DNA of 64,000 bases from the NCBI GenBank assembly GCA_016703155.1, contig JADJCP010000006.1, positions 231,191-295,190 of the forward strand. The letters are read 5' to 3'. This DNA comes from Hydrogenophilales bacterium. Its GTDB lineage: Bacteria; Pseudomonadota; Gammaproteobacteria; Burkholderiales; Thiobacillaceae. Position 1 is the stretch's first letter. Each line of letters begins with the position of its first letter. This document shows, in pieces, positions 25,018 to 34,604 of the stretch. A program made the translations under genes and the position numbers. The notes under the pieces were generated by a model. The model was not told the DNA's origin, did no database searches, and saw nothing but the letters and a program-made list of their open reading frames with translations.

Positions 25018-27699
25018 ATGAAACGAATCAAAATGCACCGCCGCGACTTCCTCAAGGGAAGCGCCTTCATCACCGGTTCCGCCGTGGGCGCAAGCCTGAT
25101 GGTGGGCAGCAATCCGGAACTCGAAGCGGCTCCGCTGCCGCCTGGAGCCGCCTCCACCAAGCGCACCACGGCCATTGCCCAGTGTCCCTACTGCGGCGTG
25201 GGCTGCGGCACGGTCATCATTTCGGAGAACGGCAAGATCGTCTCCATGCAGCCGGACAAGGACCATCCCACCAACTTCGGCCTGCAGTGCATCAAGGGAC
25301 TGACCGCCGCCGAGCCGATCTATGTGGATCGCATGCAGGGCGACCCCTACGTGCGCAAGGACGTGTGGGAGGAATGGAACAAGCCGGGCCACGGTGACAT
25401 GGACTTCATCAGCAAGACCAAGGGCTCCTTCGACGAGCAGCACTTCGTGCGCGTGCCTTACGAAAAGGCGTCCGACATGACGGCGCACAAGATCGCCCAC
25501 TTCGCCAAGAAGTACGGTGGCAACAGCATCGCGCTGTACGGCTCTGGCCAGCTCACCATGGAAGGCCAGTACCTGGAGAACGTGTTCATGAAGGGGGTGC
25601 TGGGCTCGAACACCATCGAGGCCAATGCCCGCATGTGCATGACCTCGGCGGTCACCGGCTACTACGCGACCCTGGGTTCGGACACGCCGCCCATGGCCTA
25701 CGAGGACATCGAACTCTCCGACATGATCATGCACTTCGGGCACAACGCCCGCGAGGCGCACCCCATCATCTTCTGGCGCTGCGCCGACCACAAGAAGAAG
25801 ACCAACATCCCCACCGTGGTGGTGGACCCGCGCTACACCGGCACCGGCAAGGGCTACGCGGACATCAACCCCAAAAACCACGTGGATGTGCCCGTCCTCA
25901 ACGGCGACATCAGCTTCCTCAACGCCATCGCCCATGTGCTGCTCAAGGAGCACGAGGACGTGATCGACTGGAAGTTCATGAAAGCCCACACCACCGGCTG
26001 GAAGGAATACGTGGATGGGGTGCTGGCCCACTACAGCCCCGAGCAGGTGCAGGACCGCATGGGCACCGACGAGGTGCCGCCCGCGAAAATCCGGCACGTC
26101 GCTAAGTTGTTCGCCGACGCCACCCGCAAGCGCCTGGCGCGCGGCAAGGATGGCCATGGCGGCGTGCTGGTGATGTGGGGGATCGGCTACAACCAGCACA
26201 TCCACGGGCAGAACAACGTCATTTCCATCATCAACCTGTGCACCTTGACCGGCAATCTGGCCAAGCCCGGCTGCGGTCCCTTCTCCATGACCGGCCAGCC
26301 CAACGCCATGGGCGAGCGCTTTACCGGCGGCCTGACCGGCCGGCTGCCGTTCAACGAGCCGCTCGACAACCCCCTGCACCGGCTCAAGATGGCCAAGGCC
26401 TGGCGCGTGCCCGAGAAAAACCTGGAGCGGGCGCTCAATTCGCAGAACCCCGGCTTTGCCGTGGGCATGCTGGAACGCGCGCTCAAGGGCGACCTCAAGG
26501 CCATGTTCTGGGTCTATGCCACCCACATCGACCTGCCGGACCAGGACAACCTGGTGCGCCCGGCGCTCCTGAAGACCTTCAACGTGGTGCAGGAGATCTA
26601 CCGGCATGCACCCAACAACCTGTATGCCGACGTGATCTTCCCCGCCGCCACCTGGGGCGAGGTGGAGGGCACCTACATCAGCTCGGAGCGGCGCATCAAC
26701 ATCAACCAGAAGGCCGCCGAAGCCCCCCCGGGCTGCCGTCCCGACATGGACATGGTGATCGACAAGGGCAAGGAAATCGCCCACCTGCTGGGCCTGGATG
26801 CGGACGCCATCTTTCCCTACAAGAAACTCAAGGACGGCACCTACGATTCGCAGGAAGTGTTCCGCGATGTTTGCCGGGCCAGCGCCGGCACCGACGTGGA
26901 CCTGACCGGCATCCTGGAGGTGGAGAAGGCGGACAAGCTTACCCCTTATGAACAGCTTGCCGAACTGCGCGGCATCATGTGGCCGGCGCCGACCTACCAG
27001 ATCGCCCGGGACGGCGGCACCAAGCGCCGCTACATGAACCAGGAAAACCAGTGGACCAACCGGCCCTACGGCTATTTCCGCACCAAGGATGGCAAGGTGC
27101 ACATGCAGCTTTGCCAGCAGGACTACACCAACCGCGAGGCGATCACCGCCAAGCTGATGGAGTTCGGCGTCAAGAAGGGGGTTTACACCATCGACAACCT
27201 GGCGCTGCTCAAGGAGGCGCGCGACAAGGGCCTGACCCCCGACCTGCCCGACATGAAGTTCCGGGGCAAGGCGTGGGATACGGTACCCAAGGACAAGTAC
27301 CCCTACTGGCTGGGGCTTGGCGTGGTGTACGAGCACTTCCATACCGCCAAGTCCAACCGCAGCCCCACCACCCGGCGTCTGGTGCCGGAGATGTATGTGG
27401 AAATGCATGAGCAGGACGCGAAGGAACTCGGCATCAAGGATGGCGACAAGGTGCGCCTGGTGACGCGTCGGGGCTTCTTCGAGGCGCGCGCCCAGGTCGG
27501 CACCCACAGCCTGGTCAAACCGGCGCGCAACAGCGTGCCGCGCGGCTACCTGTTCAGCCCCTGGAACCTGTCGGTGGCTGACAGCGCCGATCCGAAAAAG
27601 AACAAGTGGCTGGTCAACAAGACCTCCAGCCGCGTCTGGGATCCGGTCTCCGGCCAGGTGGACTTCAAGAAGCTGGCGGCGCGGGTGGAGAAAGTATGA
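25018..27699 (+). CDS. Periplasmic NapA/NasA-like molybdopterin oxidoreductase
   Basis: An 893-residue enzyme with a twin-arginine signal (HRRDFLKG), so it is exported folded with its cofactor. C56, C59, C63 and C91 (CPYCGVGCG...CIKG) bind a [4Fe-4S] cluster. C207 in ARMCMTSAVTGYY is the likely molybdenum ligand, as in NapA and NasA. GSDTPPMAYEDIELSD is closer to assimilatory NasA, while the export signal and NapG/H/F-like neighbours are Nap-like. The C terminus is the dinucleotide-binding domain (VYEHFHTAKSNRSPTTRR). Nitrate is the most likely substrate, given the NarL-type site and nearby NarK-like gene, but a second clear NapA exists at 43.5 kb, so another oxyanion is possible. Confidence 0.85.
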   Translation: MKRIKMHRRDFLKGSAFITGSAVGASLMVGSNPELEAAPLPPGAASTKRTTAIAQCPYCGVGCGTVIISENGKIVSMQPDKDHPTNFGLQCIKGLTAAEPIYVDRMQGDPYVRKDVWEEWNKPGHGDMDFISKTKGSFDEQHFVRVPYEKASDMTAHKIAHFAKKYGGNSIALYGSGQLTMEGQYLENVFMKGVLGSNTIEANARMCMTSAVTGYYATLGSDTPPMAYEDIELSDMIMHFGHNAREAHPIIFWRCADHKKKTNIPTVVVDPRYTGTGKGYADINPKNHVDVPVLNGDISFLNAIAHVLLKEHEDVIDWKFMKAHTTGWKEYVDGVLAHYSPEQVQDRMGTDEVPPAKIRHVAKLFADATRKRLARGKDGHGGVLVMWGIGYNQHIHGQNNVISIINLCTLTGNLAKPGCGPFSMTGQPNAMGERFTGGLTGRLPFNEPLDNPLHRLKMAKAWRVPEKNLERALNSQNPGFAVGMLERALKGDLKAMFWVYATHIDLPDQDNLVRPALLKTFNVVQEIYRHAPNNLYADVIFPAATWGEVEGTYISSERRININQKAAEAPPGCRPDMDMVIDKGKEIAHLLGLDADAIFPYKKLKDGTYDSQEVFRDVCRASAGTDVDLTGILEVEKADKLTPYEQLAELRGIMWPAPTYQIARDGGTKRRYMNQENQWTNRPYGYFRTKDGKVHMQLCQQDYTNREAITAKLMEFGVKKGVYTIDNLALLKEARDKGLTPDLPDMKFRGKAWDTVPKDKYPYWLGLGVVYEHFHTAKSNRSPTTRRLVPEMYVEMHEQDAKELGIKDGDKVRLVTRRGFFEARAQVGTHSLVKPARNSVPRGYLFSPWNLSVADSADPKKNKWLVNKTSSRVWDPVSGQVDFKKLAARVEKV

Positions 27700-27735
27700 C
27701 GTGGCGTGTGTTACGAAGCCTCCGCGCCAACCGTC

Positions 27736-28341
27736 ATGCAGCGCAGAAGCTTTCTTGACGCCCTGCTCAGCGCCGCCGCCGCGACGGCGCTGAGCCCGCT
27801 GCTGGCGGAGGCGCGGCCAGAGGCATCTACACGCCAACCCGCACGCCAGCCCACGCGCTCGATCCGTTACTTGAGGCCACCGGGCGCGCGCCCGGAGGAG
27901 GAGTTCCTGGCGCATTGCATCCACTGCGGGCAATGCGGCGAGGTCTGCCCCAACCGCTGCATCCAGTATTTCGGCGTTGAAAACGGGCTGCGCTCGCTGG
28001 ATACGCCCTACATCGTGCCGCGCGAACAGGCCTGCATCCTGTGCATGAAATGCGGCGAGGTCTGCCCCACCGATGCCATCCAGCCGGTGGCGCGCGAGCT
28101 GGCGCCCATCCTCGGCAAGGTGCGCATGGGCCGGGCGCGGGTGGATGAACGGCTGTGCCTGTCGTTTCAAGGCAAGACCTGCGGTGTCTGTTACCGCGCC
28201 TGCCCCTTGCAGGATGTGGCGATCCGCGTGGGCCGCCTGGAACAGCCCCAGGTGCTGGAAGCCTGCGTCGGCTGCGGGCTGTGCGAGCGTTCCTGCATCC
28301 AGATTCCCCAGGCCATCCGCATCATTCCGGACTACGGTTAG
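27736..28341 (+). CDS. NapG-like ferredoxin-type protein
   Basis: A 201-residue periplasmic iron-sulfur protein with a twin-arginine-like leader (MQRRSFLDALLSAAAA) and four [4Fe-4S] cluster motifs: CIHCGQCGEVCP, CILCMKCGEVCP, CGVCYRACP and CVGCGLCERSC. NapG with NapH forms a quinol dehydrogenase that feeds periplasmic nitrate reductase. A GTG at 27706 could extend the N terminus by ten residues, but the leader fits best from 27736. A second, related protein is encoded at 29290. Confidence 0.85.
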   Translation: MQRRSFLDALLSAAAATALSPLLAEARPEASTRQPARQPTRSIRYLRPPGARPEEEFLAHCIHCGQCGEVCPNRCIQYFGVENGLRSLDTPYIVPREQACILCMKCGEVCPTDAIQPVARELAPILGKVRMGRARVDERLCLSFQGKTCGVCYRACPLQDVAIRVGRLEQPQVLEACVGCGLCERSCIQIPQAIRIIPDYG

Positions 28342-28350
28342 CCGATTTCA

Positions 28351-29290
28351 ATGAGCCTCCCTATGGGTACACTCAAACCGCTTTTTCTCTGGCGACACCT
28401 CAACAAGTTGCGCTGGCTGAGCCTTTCCATCGTTTTCGCGATGCTGGTGGCACTGCCTTTCATACATGTCTACCAGACCTTCACCGCCGCGCATGCCTAT
28501 GACCTGCTCGCCCCCGCGGAAAAGCAGCTCTATGACGCGATGGAAACCCTCACCGCCGCCTTCACGGACGACCCCGCCGAAGATCTGGACGCGATCAAGG
28601 GCAACACCTGGTCGGGCAGTTTCTTCGGCTTGCAGTTGAGCGACCCGCTCGCGATAGCCGGGCAGATGGCGGCGGGGCTCAAGCTGTATGCGCCGTTTTT
28701 GCTGACGGCCCTCATCCCAGTGTTGTTCACGCTCGTGCTGGGACGGTTTTTCTGCGGCTGGATCTGCCCCGCCACTTTTTTGTATGAGCTCAATACCAAC
28801 GTCTCCACCTGGCTTGCCCGCCGTGCTCTCCGCCGCTACCGGCTCGGTGTTGATGGCGGCGATCTACCCGCCAGCCATCGTCGGGCGCGAGCTGTCCTAC
28901 GCCATTGCCCTGGGCGGGTTCGGGGCCGGCACGGTGTTCTTCGTCGGCACCCTGTTGTTCGACACGCTGGTCGCGCGCCGGGGCTTCTGCCGCTATCTCT
29001 GCCCCGGCGGCGCGCTCTATTCATTGCTGGGCCGTTATCGCCTGCTGCGCATCCGCCGCATCGTCGAAAACTGCAACGACTGCGCCAAGTGCAATGCGGT
29101 GTGCGAATTCGGCCTCGACCCGCTGCGCGACCATTTCGGCCAGGAATGCAACAACTGCACGGCCTGCATCGCGGTCTGCCCTACCCAGGCCATGACCTTC
29201 GTGCTGCGCCCCACGGACTTCCCGGAGCAAGGCCCCGGCCACCTGGGTAAGCAGTACCGCCGCACCCATCCCGACCAGGGAGCGCATTGA
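28351..29290 (+). pseudogene. napH: NapH-like membrane quinol dehydrogenase subunit, frameshifted
   Basis: Membrane partner of NapG. About four membrane helices are visible, with the paired motifs FCGWICPATFLYE and FCRYLCPGGALYS at helix ends and two ferredoxin clusters near the C terminus (CNDCAKCNAVCEFG, CNNCTACIAVCP). The reading frame shifts by one base at about 28800-28835: the first part runs to NTNVSTWLARR, and the continuation (VLSAATGSVLMAAIYPP) is in the next frame to the stop at 29288. Similarity is intact on both sides, so this is either a sequencing indel or a recent mutation. Confidence 0.82.
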
Positions 29291-29914
29291 TGCAGCGCCG
29301 CAGCGCACTGCAACGCCTGATCCGTGGCGCGGCCCTGCTCGCCGCCGCCAGCCTGCCCTATGGCGTGGCCCGCCTGATGGCACCGGAGGCCCGCGCGCAA
29401 ACACGCAACAGTGAACACGTACGCAACCACATCCGCCCGCCCGGGGCGCTGAAGGATGATGCCGCCTTCGTCGCCGCCTGCATCGGCTGCGGCCTGTGCG
29501 GGGAAGTCTGCCCGCCGCGCTGCATCCGTTTTCATGACCGCGACGGCGGCGGCAAGGTCAACACGCCGTACATCAACCCCGTGGACAAGGGCTGCACCCT
29601 GTGCAACAAATGCATGGCGGTCTGCCCCACCGAGGCCCTGATCGAAACCCCGCTGAACGAGATCGACATGGGCATCGCCCAGATCGACCGCGCCGCCTGC
29701 TACCCCTGGGTGGATCGCGGCATCTGCGGTGCCTGCGTAAGCGTCTGCCCCCTGGGCGAGCGGGCCATCGGCTTCGAGATGTGGAACCAGTACCGGCCCG
29801 TCATCAAGGACGGATGCGTGGGCTGCGGCCTGTGTGGAAGTCTGCCCCGAACCCAGCCTGCCGATCTGGATCGTCGATCGCTCGCAGGGCACGGTGGTCA
29901 AGCACAAGGTATGA
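29290..29914 (+). pseudogene. napG: Second NapG-like ferredoxin-type protein, frameshifted near its end
   Basis: Starts MQRRSALQRLIRGAALLAAA (twin-arginine-like leader) and has clusters CIGCGLCGEVCPPRC, CTLCNKCMAVCP, CGACVSVCP and CVGCGLC. Just after the last motif the frame breaks at about 29838: the correct continuation (VEVCPEPSLPIWIVDRS) is one frame over and stops at 29912-29914. As written, the unshifted frame reads through into the following gene and makes an artificial fusion. The ATG at 29290 overlaps the napH stop. Its last cluster is completed only in the shifted frame. Confidence 0.8.
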
Positions 29915-30492
29915 AGCACCTGTTTTTCATCGTCCTGGTCACGTTGCTGCCCTGCCAGTTCGTCGTGGCGCACCATGTGCTGGGCCGCCCCACCTACAGC
30001 CTGAACGAAGATTCCAACACACCACCCAGCTTGCAGGTGGAAACGCAGATCGGTGCGTACTTTGTGAGCTACATGGCTTTTCCCGCATTCCCCAAACCCA
30101 ACGAAGCGGGCCGCGTCAGCGTCTATGCCACGAAGCTCGACGACGGCGCCCCCTTCGCGGGGGAAATTACCTTCAGCGTGCGCGACGACAGTTGGCTGGA
30201 CGCCTGGTCTCCCAGCCGCAAGGAAGTGCTGGGCGTGCAGCGTTCCCAGGACTACACCTATCGCCAGGGCTTCATCTTCAAGGAAGAGGGCGACTACATC
30301 GTCACCGCGGAATTCGAGGCAGGTGGCGAGCCCTACCTCATCGATTTTCCCTTGCGCATCGGTGAGCCCCTGTCGGTCGGCCCCCTCGGCATCGCCGTGG
30401 GCGTGATCGCCGCCATCCTGATCGGTGTCAATCTGGTGCAACGCAAGCGCCTGCCGCGCGCGGAAAAACGAAGCAGGCGGGCTGGCGCATGA
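29911..30492 (+). CDS. Uncharacterised exported protein with C-terminal membrane anchor
   Basis: A 193-residue protein with a signal peptide (FFIVLVTLLPCQFVVA), a periplasmic beta-rich domain starting HHVLGRPTYSLNEDSNTPPS, and one C-terminal membrane helix (IAVGVIAAILIGVNLV) with a basic tail. The domain has the look of FixH/YtkA-like periplasmic folds, but I cannot assign it with certainty. The start overlaps the corrected NapG stop (ATGA) and its stop overlaps the next gene, so it is tightly coupled to the quinol dehydrogenase genes and is probably an assembly or electron-transfer accessory. Confidence 0.75.
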   Translation: MKHLFFIVLVTLLPCQFVVAHHVLGRPTYSLNEDSNTPPSLQVETQIGAYFVSYMAFPAFPKPNEAGRVSVYATKLDDGAPFAGEITFSVRDDSWLDAWSPSRKEVLGVQRSQDYTYRQGFIFKEEGDYIVTAEFEAGGEPYLIDFPLRIGEPLSVGPLGIAVGVIAAILIGVNLVQRKRLPRAEKRSRRAGA

Positions 30493-32036
30493 TCTATTGC
30501 AGCGCGGACGGCACCCTGATGATGATCCACCCGGGGCTGCCGGAATCCTGGGGGCTGGCCATCCTCGCCCTGATGCTGCTGACCCTGATCTGGGCCGTGC
30601 GCGCGCCCCTTGCCGCGTCAGGCACGGGCATGCCTAACTTTCGGCTACCGTTGATCGGCAACAGCGTGTGGGCAGCCAGCCCCCGCATTCTTCTTGCCTT
30701 GAAGCTCGTGATGGTGGCGCTGTTTCTGCTGGTGATTGCCGCGGGCCTTTTCGGCACACGGATCCCGGAACGGAACCTCGCTAGCGTGCTGACCTGGAAC
30801 CTGTGGTGGAGCGGGCTGGTGTTCTCGATCTTCTTTCTCGGCTCTGCCTGGTGCGCGGTCTGCCCCTGGGACGCACTGGCGCAGTGGCTGGTCAGACGAA
30901 AGATAGGGGGCCGCGCGGAACCCAACAACTCTCTCAATCTGCGCGTACCGCGCGGGCTGCGCAGCGTCTGGCCAGCCATAGGGTTGCTCGTCGGCCTGAC
31001 CTGGCTCGAACTCGGCCTGGGCATCACCCTCGACCCCTATGCCACGGCGTTATTGGCGCTCCTCATCGTGGTGCTGGCCACGGCCTCGCTCGCGGTGTTC
31101 CGGCGCAAGGCGTTTTGCCGTTACTTCTGCCCGGTGGGCCGCACCGTGGGGGCCTATTCGCAACTGGCGGCGGTGGAACTGCGCCCCATCGACGCCGACC
31201 TTTGCGCCCGCTGCGAAACCCTGGATTGCCACCACGGCAACGCGGTCGTGGAACCTTGCCCCACCGGTCTGGTCATGGGGCGGCTTCAACAGAACACCTA
31301 CTGCACGTCCTGCGGCAACTGCGCCCAAAGCTGCCCGCACGGCAACATTGCCTGGCGCCTGCGCCCCCCCGGCATCGAGGCCGAACAGGGCGCGCGTCCG
31401 CAATGGGACGAAGCCGGATTCATGATCGCGCTGCTGGCGCTTACCGCCCTGCATGGGCTGTCCATGATGACCTTCTGGGAAGACTGGATGCGCAACCTGG
31501 CCCGCGCCATCGGCGACAGCGGCCACCTGCCGTGGAGTTTCAGCCTCGGGCTTCTGGCCTGCCTCGTCGCCGTGGCCGGGGTCTATGCCCTCATGGCGGC
31601 GGCGACCCGCCGCCTGACGCCAAGCCGCCTGCCGTTCAAACGCTACCTGGCCACCTTCGCCTTCGCCGCGCTCCCGCTCGCGTTTGCCTATCACATGGCG
31701 CACAACCTCAATCATCTGGTGCGGGAGAGCGCGGGTGTGAGCCGGGTAGTGCAAAACCCGCTGGGCACGGGGGCGCTGCCCTTCAGCATGGCGGAAAAAC
31801 AGGTGCGCCACATGAACATGCTGACCTGGCAAGACACGATCTTTGCCGCGCAGGCCGGCCTGCTGGCGCTGGGCTTTCTCGTCGCCGTGCGCATCGTGCG
31901 TCGGCGCGGCGCGTCGCTGCTGGAAGCGGAGCGGGCGGGGCAAGGCTGGCGGCTCCTCCCCATGTTGCTGTTCGCCGCCGGCATGACCGGCTTCAACCTC
32001 TGGTTGCTGATGCAGCCGATGGTGATGCGCCTTTAA
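30489..32036 (+). CDS. NosR/NapH-type polyferredoxin membrane protein
   Basis: A 515-residue protein with about ten transmembrane segments. Cysteine motifs at the membrane boundary (AWCAVCPWDAL and FCRYFCPVG) and two ferredoxin-like motifs (CARCETLDCHHGN...CP, CTSCGNCAQSCPHGN) match the NosR/NapH/CcoG group. The FMN-binding domain of NosR is absent. A conserved-looking HMAHNLNHL near residue 410 could hold haem or metal. It probably moves electrons from quinol or the cytoplasm to the periplasm for the Nap-like enzyme, or helps mature it. It overlaps the upstream gene by four bases. Confidence 0.82.
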   Translation: MIYCSADGTLMMIHPGLPESWGLAILALMLLTLIWAVRAPLAASGTGMPNFRLPLIGNSVWAASPRILLALKLVMVALFLLVIAAGLFGTRIPERNLASVLTWNLWWSGLVFSIFFLGSAWCAVCPWDALAQWLVRRKIGGRAEPNNSLNLRVPRGLRSVWPAIGLLVGLTWLELGLGITLDPYATALLALLIVVLATASLAVFRRKAFCRYFCPVGRTVGAYSQLAAVELRPIDADLCARCETLDCHHGNAVVEPCPTGLVMGRLQQNTYCTSCGNCAQSCPHGNIAWRLRPPGIEAEQGARPQWDEAGFMIALLALTALHGLSMMTFWEDWMRNLARAIGDSGHLPWSFSLGLLACLVAVAGVYALMAAATRRLTPSRLPFKRYLATFAFAALPLAFAYHMAHNLNHLVRESAGVSRVVQNPLGTGALPFSMAEKQVRHMNMLTWQDTIFAAQAGLLALGFLVAVRIVRRRGASLLEAERAGQGWRLLPMLLFAAGMTGFNLWLLMQPMVMRL

Positions 32037-32050
32037 CCCAAGGAACACCG

Positions 32051-32650
32051 ATGGATCGCCGCGCATTCTTCCTGCAAGCCTTTCGCAACACGGGCGAGAA
32101 GCTCGTCAAGCTGTGCGATGCCAAGGTCACCCGGCAGGCCACGCACTGGATCCGGCCGCCCCACGCCCAGGACGAACTGGCCTTTCTGCTTGCCTGCACC
32201 CGCTGCGGGGCCTGCATCACCGCCTGCCCGCACGAAGTGATCTTTCCCCTCGCGGCCCGGCTGGGCATCACCGTGGCCGGCACCCCGGCCCTGAACCTGC
32301 GACACAAGGGCTGTCGCCTTTGCGATGCGTGGCCGTGCGTCGCCGTTTGCGAACCGGGTGCGCTGAAACGGCCAGCCAATGCGGCCGACAGCGCGGACGA
32401 TGCCCCGACATGGCCCCGCCCCTTTGCCCGAGTGACCATCGATACTCTCGCCTGTCTGCCCTACCAAGGCCCGGAGTGCGGGGCCTGCGAAGGTAGTTGC
32501 CCCGTTCCCGGCGCGTTCGTCTGGAACCTGTACCGCCCACACATTGATCCCGCACACTGCGTGGGCTGCGCCCTCTGCCGCGCGGCCTGCATCGTGCAAC
32601 CTTCGGCGATCAAGGTCGAAGCCCTGGTACACACTATTGAAACTTCCTGA
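32051..32650 (+). CDS. napF: NapF-like ferredoxin-type protein
   Basis: A 199-residue protein with a MDRRAFFLQAF start and four cysteine clusters: CTRCGACITACP, CRLCDAWPCVAVC, CGACEGSCP and CVGCALCRAAC. NapF is a cytoplasmic protein that helps mature the molybdoenzyme before export. AAGGAACACCG precedes the ATG. It ends the respiratory cluster and is followed by a degenerate stretch and a convergent sigma-54 activator gene. Confidence 0.85.
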   Translation: MDRRAFFLQAFRNTGEKLVKLCDAKVTRQATHWIRPPHAQDELAFLLACTRCGACITACPHEVIFPLAARLGITVAGTPALNLRHKGCRLCDAWPCVAVCEPGALKRPANAADSADDAPTWPRPFARVTIDTLACLPYQGPECGACEGSCPVPGAFVWNLYRPHIDPAHCVGCALCRAACIVQPSAIKVEALVHTIETS

Positions 32651-33092
32651 ATGGGTGCCCCCATGACGCAATCCGAAAAATACTCCAAACCGCCCCCCAG
32701 GAACTTGCGCAAACGCCGGAGGATGCCTGGCATTTCGTGATGAACTTGCCGCGCACCCCCGTCCAACGACGCGGCAAAGCAGCGCCGATCAAATCCGAGC
32801 AGCCGAACGAGAAGGAATTGATCGAGAGGCTACGGCGATTCGAGATGTTCGAGCCTCTACCCGTAGCTATCCTCAAGACCGCCCGCATCCAGTTGCATCG
32901 TTCAGGGGAACGGTTATGGACCAAGGCGAGCCCAACGAGCGGGGTTTCGAATCGCCATCCCGTGCCGAAAATCCGGGTGCATTCGAAAGCGTGGGTCGAT
33001 GAGAACTTGACTCGACCACGTATCGTCATTCAGGCGAATGACCGGAATCCACACGCACGCCTGCCGGGACGCGATCATGACTTTCCGGGTCG
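32651..33092. other. Intergenic stretch with a possible gene remnant
   Basis: No intact gene. One plus-strand frame from about 32684 reads ILQTAPQELAQTPEDAWHFV, continuing through MNLPRTPVQRRGKAAPIK and ELIERLRRFEMFEPLPVAI, and looks protein-like, but it lacks a start and degenerates after about 32925. I do not recognise the family. It may be a decayed accessory gene of the preceding cluster. Confidence 0.3.
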
Positions 33093-34487
33093 TTATTTAC
33101 CGGTTTCCAAGCCGAATGCGTATTGCTTCATTTTCTTCCAAAGTGTCGTGCGCGACATGCCTAGCCGCCGGGCCGCCTCCGCCCGGTTGCCGGCGCTTTC
33201 GCGCAAGGTCCTTGCGAGGATTTCGCGCTCCTGTTCGCCCGACTCGACCGGAGCACGGTAATAGTTGCGCGCGGACGGTTGGATCGTCGTGCCGGGTCCA
33301 CGTGTTTGCACATCCGGGACTTCTTGCGCCGAATTCAAGATTTCGGGGGGCAGGTGGCGCGGCTGGATCAGGGTCCCATCGACGTGCACCAGGGCGTATT
33401 CCAGCGCGTTCGCCAGCTCGCGGACATTGCCCGGCCAGGCGTAGCGGGTGAGGCAGGCCAGTGTTTCGGGGGCCAGTTCCGCCATCGCTCCGGGATGACG
33501 CCGGCTCAGGTTGGCGAGCAGGGCGTCGGTCAGGAGCGGGATGTCCTCGCGACGTTCGCGCAGGGCCGGAACGCGCAGAGGCAATACCCGCAGCCGGTAA
33601 TACAGATCGGCGCGGAACTCGCCGTCGCGGACCATGACCGCCAGGTCGCGGTGCGTCGCGGCCAGGATGCGCACGTCCACCTTGCGCGTACGGTTCTCGC
33701 CCAGACGTTCGATCTCCCGTTCCTGCAAGACCCGCAGCAGCTTGACCTGGACGCTCGGCGGCACCTCGCCGATCTCGTCCAGGAGCAGGGTGCCGCCGTG
33801 CGCCGCCTCGAAACGGCCCTCGCGGGCCGCGGTCGCGCCGGTGAACGCGCCGCGCGCATGGCCGAACAGTTCCGCCTCCAGGAGATGCTCCGGGAAGGCG
33901 GCGCAATGTACCCGCAGGTAAGGGCCGCCGGACCGGCTGGAGTTGTCGTGCAGGGCGCGCGCCACCAGTTCCTTCCCGGTGCCGCTCTCGCCGGAGATGA
34001 GCACGCTGGCCTCGCTCGCCGCCGCCCGCAGGATGTGGCGGAACAGTTCCTGCATGGCCGCGCCATGGCCCACCAGGCCGCCAAGCTGCAAGCGCTCGCT
34101 GGCGGCTTCGCTGAGCCTGACCTCCTGGCTGCGGTCGCGCAGTATCACGGCGTAATGGGCCAGGCCGGCCTCCGCCGTGAGGCGCATGGCCCACATGCGT
34201 AGCGGCAGCGGTTCGCCGTCGGGTCGCGCTACCGCCAAGTCCTGCACGATCTTCTCGCCGCTGGCCTTGGACATGAGCTTGCAACCGCCGCCTTGTTCGC
34301 AATTCCGGGCGCATGCGGTGCCCTGGAACAGACTGGGACACAGCCGATCGATCACCTGGTCTTCCTCCCGGCCCAGGATGTTTTTGGCGGCCTGGTTGAT
34401 GGCCACGACGTGGCGTCGCCGGTCCAGGAACAGGATGCCCTCTTCGAGGCTATCCAGGAATAGGTTCAATCCAGACAGGGTAATCAT
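33093..34487 (-). CDS. Sigma-54-dependent transcriptional activator with PAS sensor
   Basis: A 464-residue enhancer-binding protein. Residues 1-130 form a PAS-like sensor with a cysteine-rich stretch (CPSLFQGTACARNCEQGGGC) that might bind a metal, Fe-S cluster or redox signal. The AAA+ domain has Walker A GESGTGKE, the sigma-54 contact loop GAFTGA and Walker B LLLDEIGE. The C terminus is a Fis-type HTH (NRAEAARRLGMSRTTLWKKMK). A sigma-54 promoter and a 24-bp palindrome lie in the divergent intergenic region, so the small secreted protein gene is its most obvious target. Confidence 0.94.
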   Translation of the reverse strand: MITLSGLNLFLDSLEEGILFLDRRRHVVAINQAAKNILGREEDQVIDRLCPSLFQGTACARNCEQGGGCKLMSKASGEKIVQDLAVARPDGEPLPLRMWAMRLTAEAGLAHYAVILRDRSQEVRLSEAASERLQLGGLVGHGAAMQELFRHILRAAASEASVLISGESGTGKELVARALHDNSSRSGGPYLRVHCAAFPEHLLEAELFGHARGAFTGATAAREGRFEAAHGGTLLLDEIGEVPPSVQVKLLRVLQEREIERLGENRTRKVDVRILAATHRDLAVMVRDGEFRADLYYRLRVLPLRVPALRERREDIPLLTDALLANLSRRHPGAMAELAPETLACLTRYAWPGNVRELANALEYALVHVDGTLIQPRHLPPEILNSAQEVPDVQTRGPGTTIQPSARNYYRAPVESGEQEREILARTLRESAGNRAEAARRLGMSRTTLWKKMKQYAFGLETGK

Positions 34488-34498
34488 CAGGTATCGAT

Positions 34499-34522
34499 GT
34501 TAACGTTAAAGTAAACGTTAAC
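34499..34522. promoter_or_regulatory. Palindromic enhancer (UAS) for the sigma-54 activator
   Basis: A perfect inverted repeat, GTTAACGTT and AACGTTAAC, separated by six bases, with a further half-like TTAACG at 34523-34528. It stands about 95 bases upstream of the -24 element at 34606, a normal distance for an activator-binding enhancer, and directly upstream of the activator's own start, where it could also give autoregulation. Confidence 0.65.
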
Positions 34523-34604
34523 TTAACGTATGGCTGGGTGCTTAGGCAAGGCGATGAGCTCATGAAAACTCGTAACTCAATGTTGTTAAATGGAAATATA
34601 TTTT

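Noticed and set aside
25018..27699. Calling this enzyme NapA outright
   Set aside because: Its central motifs are nearer NasA, there is no NapB beside it, and a canonical NapA is present elsewhere in the window.
24934..28170. Very long minus-strand open frame (1078 codons) opposite the Nap-like molybdoenzyme
   Set aside because: It mirrors the codon pattern of the real plus-strand gene, is rich in His, Val, Gly and Ala, and shows no domain.
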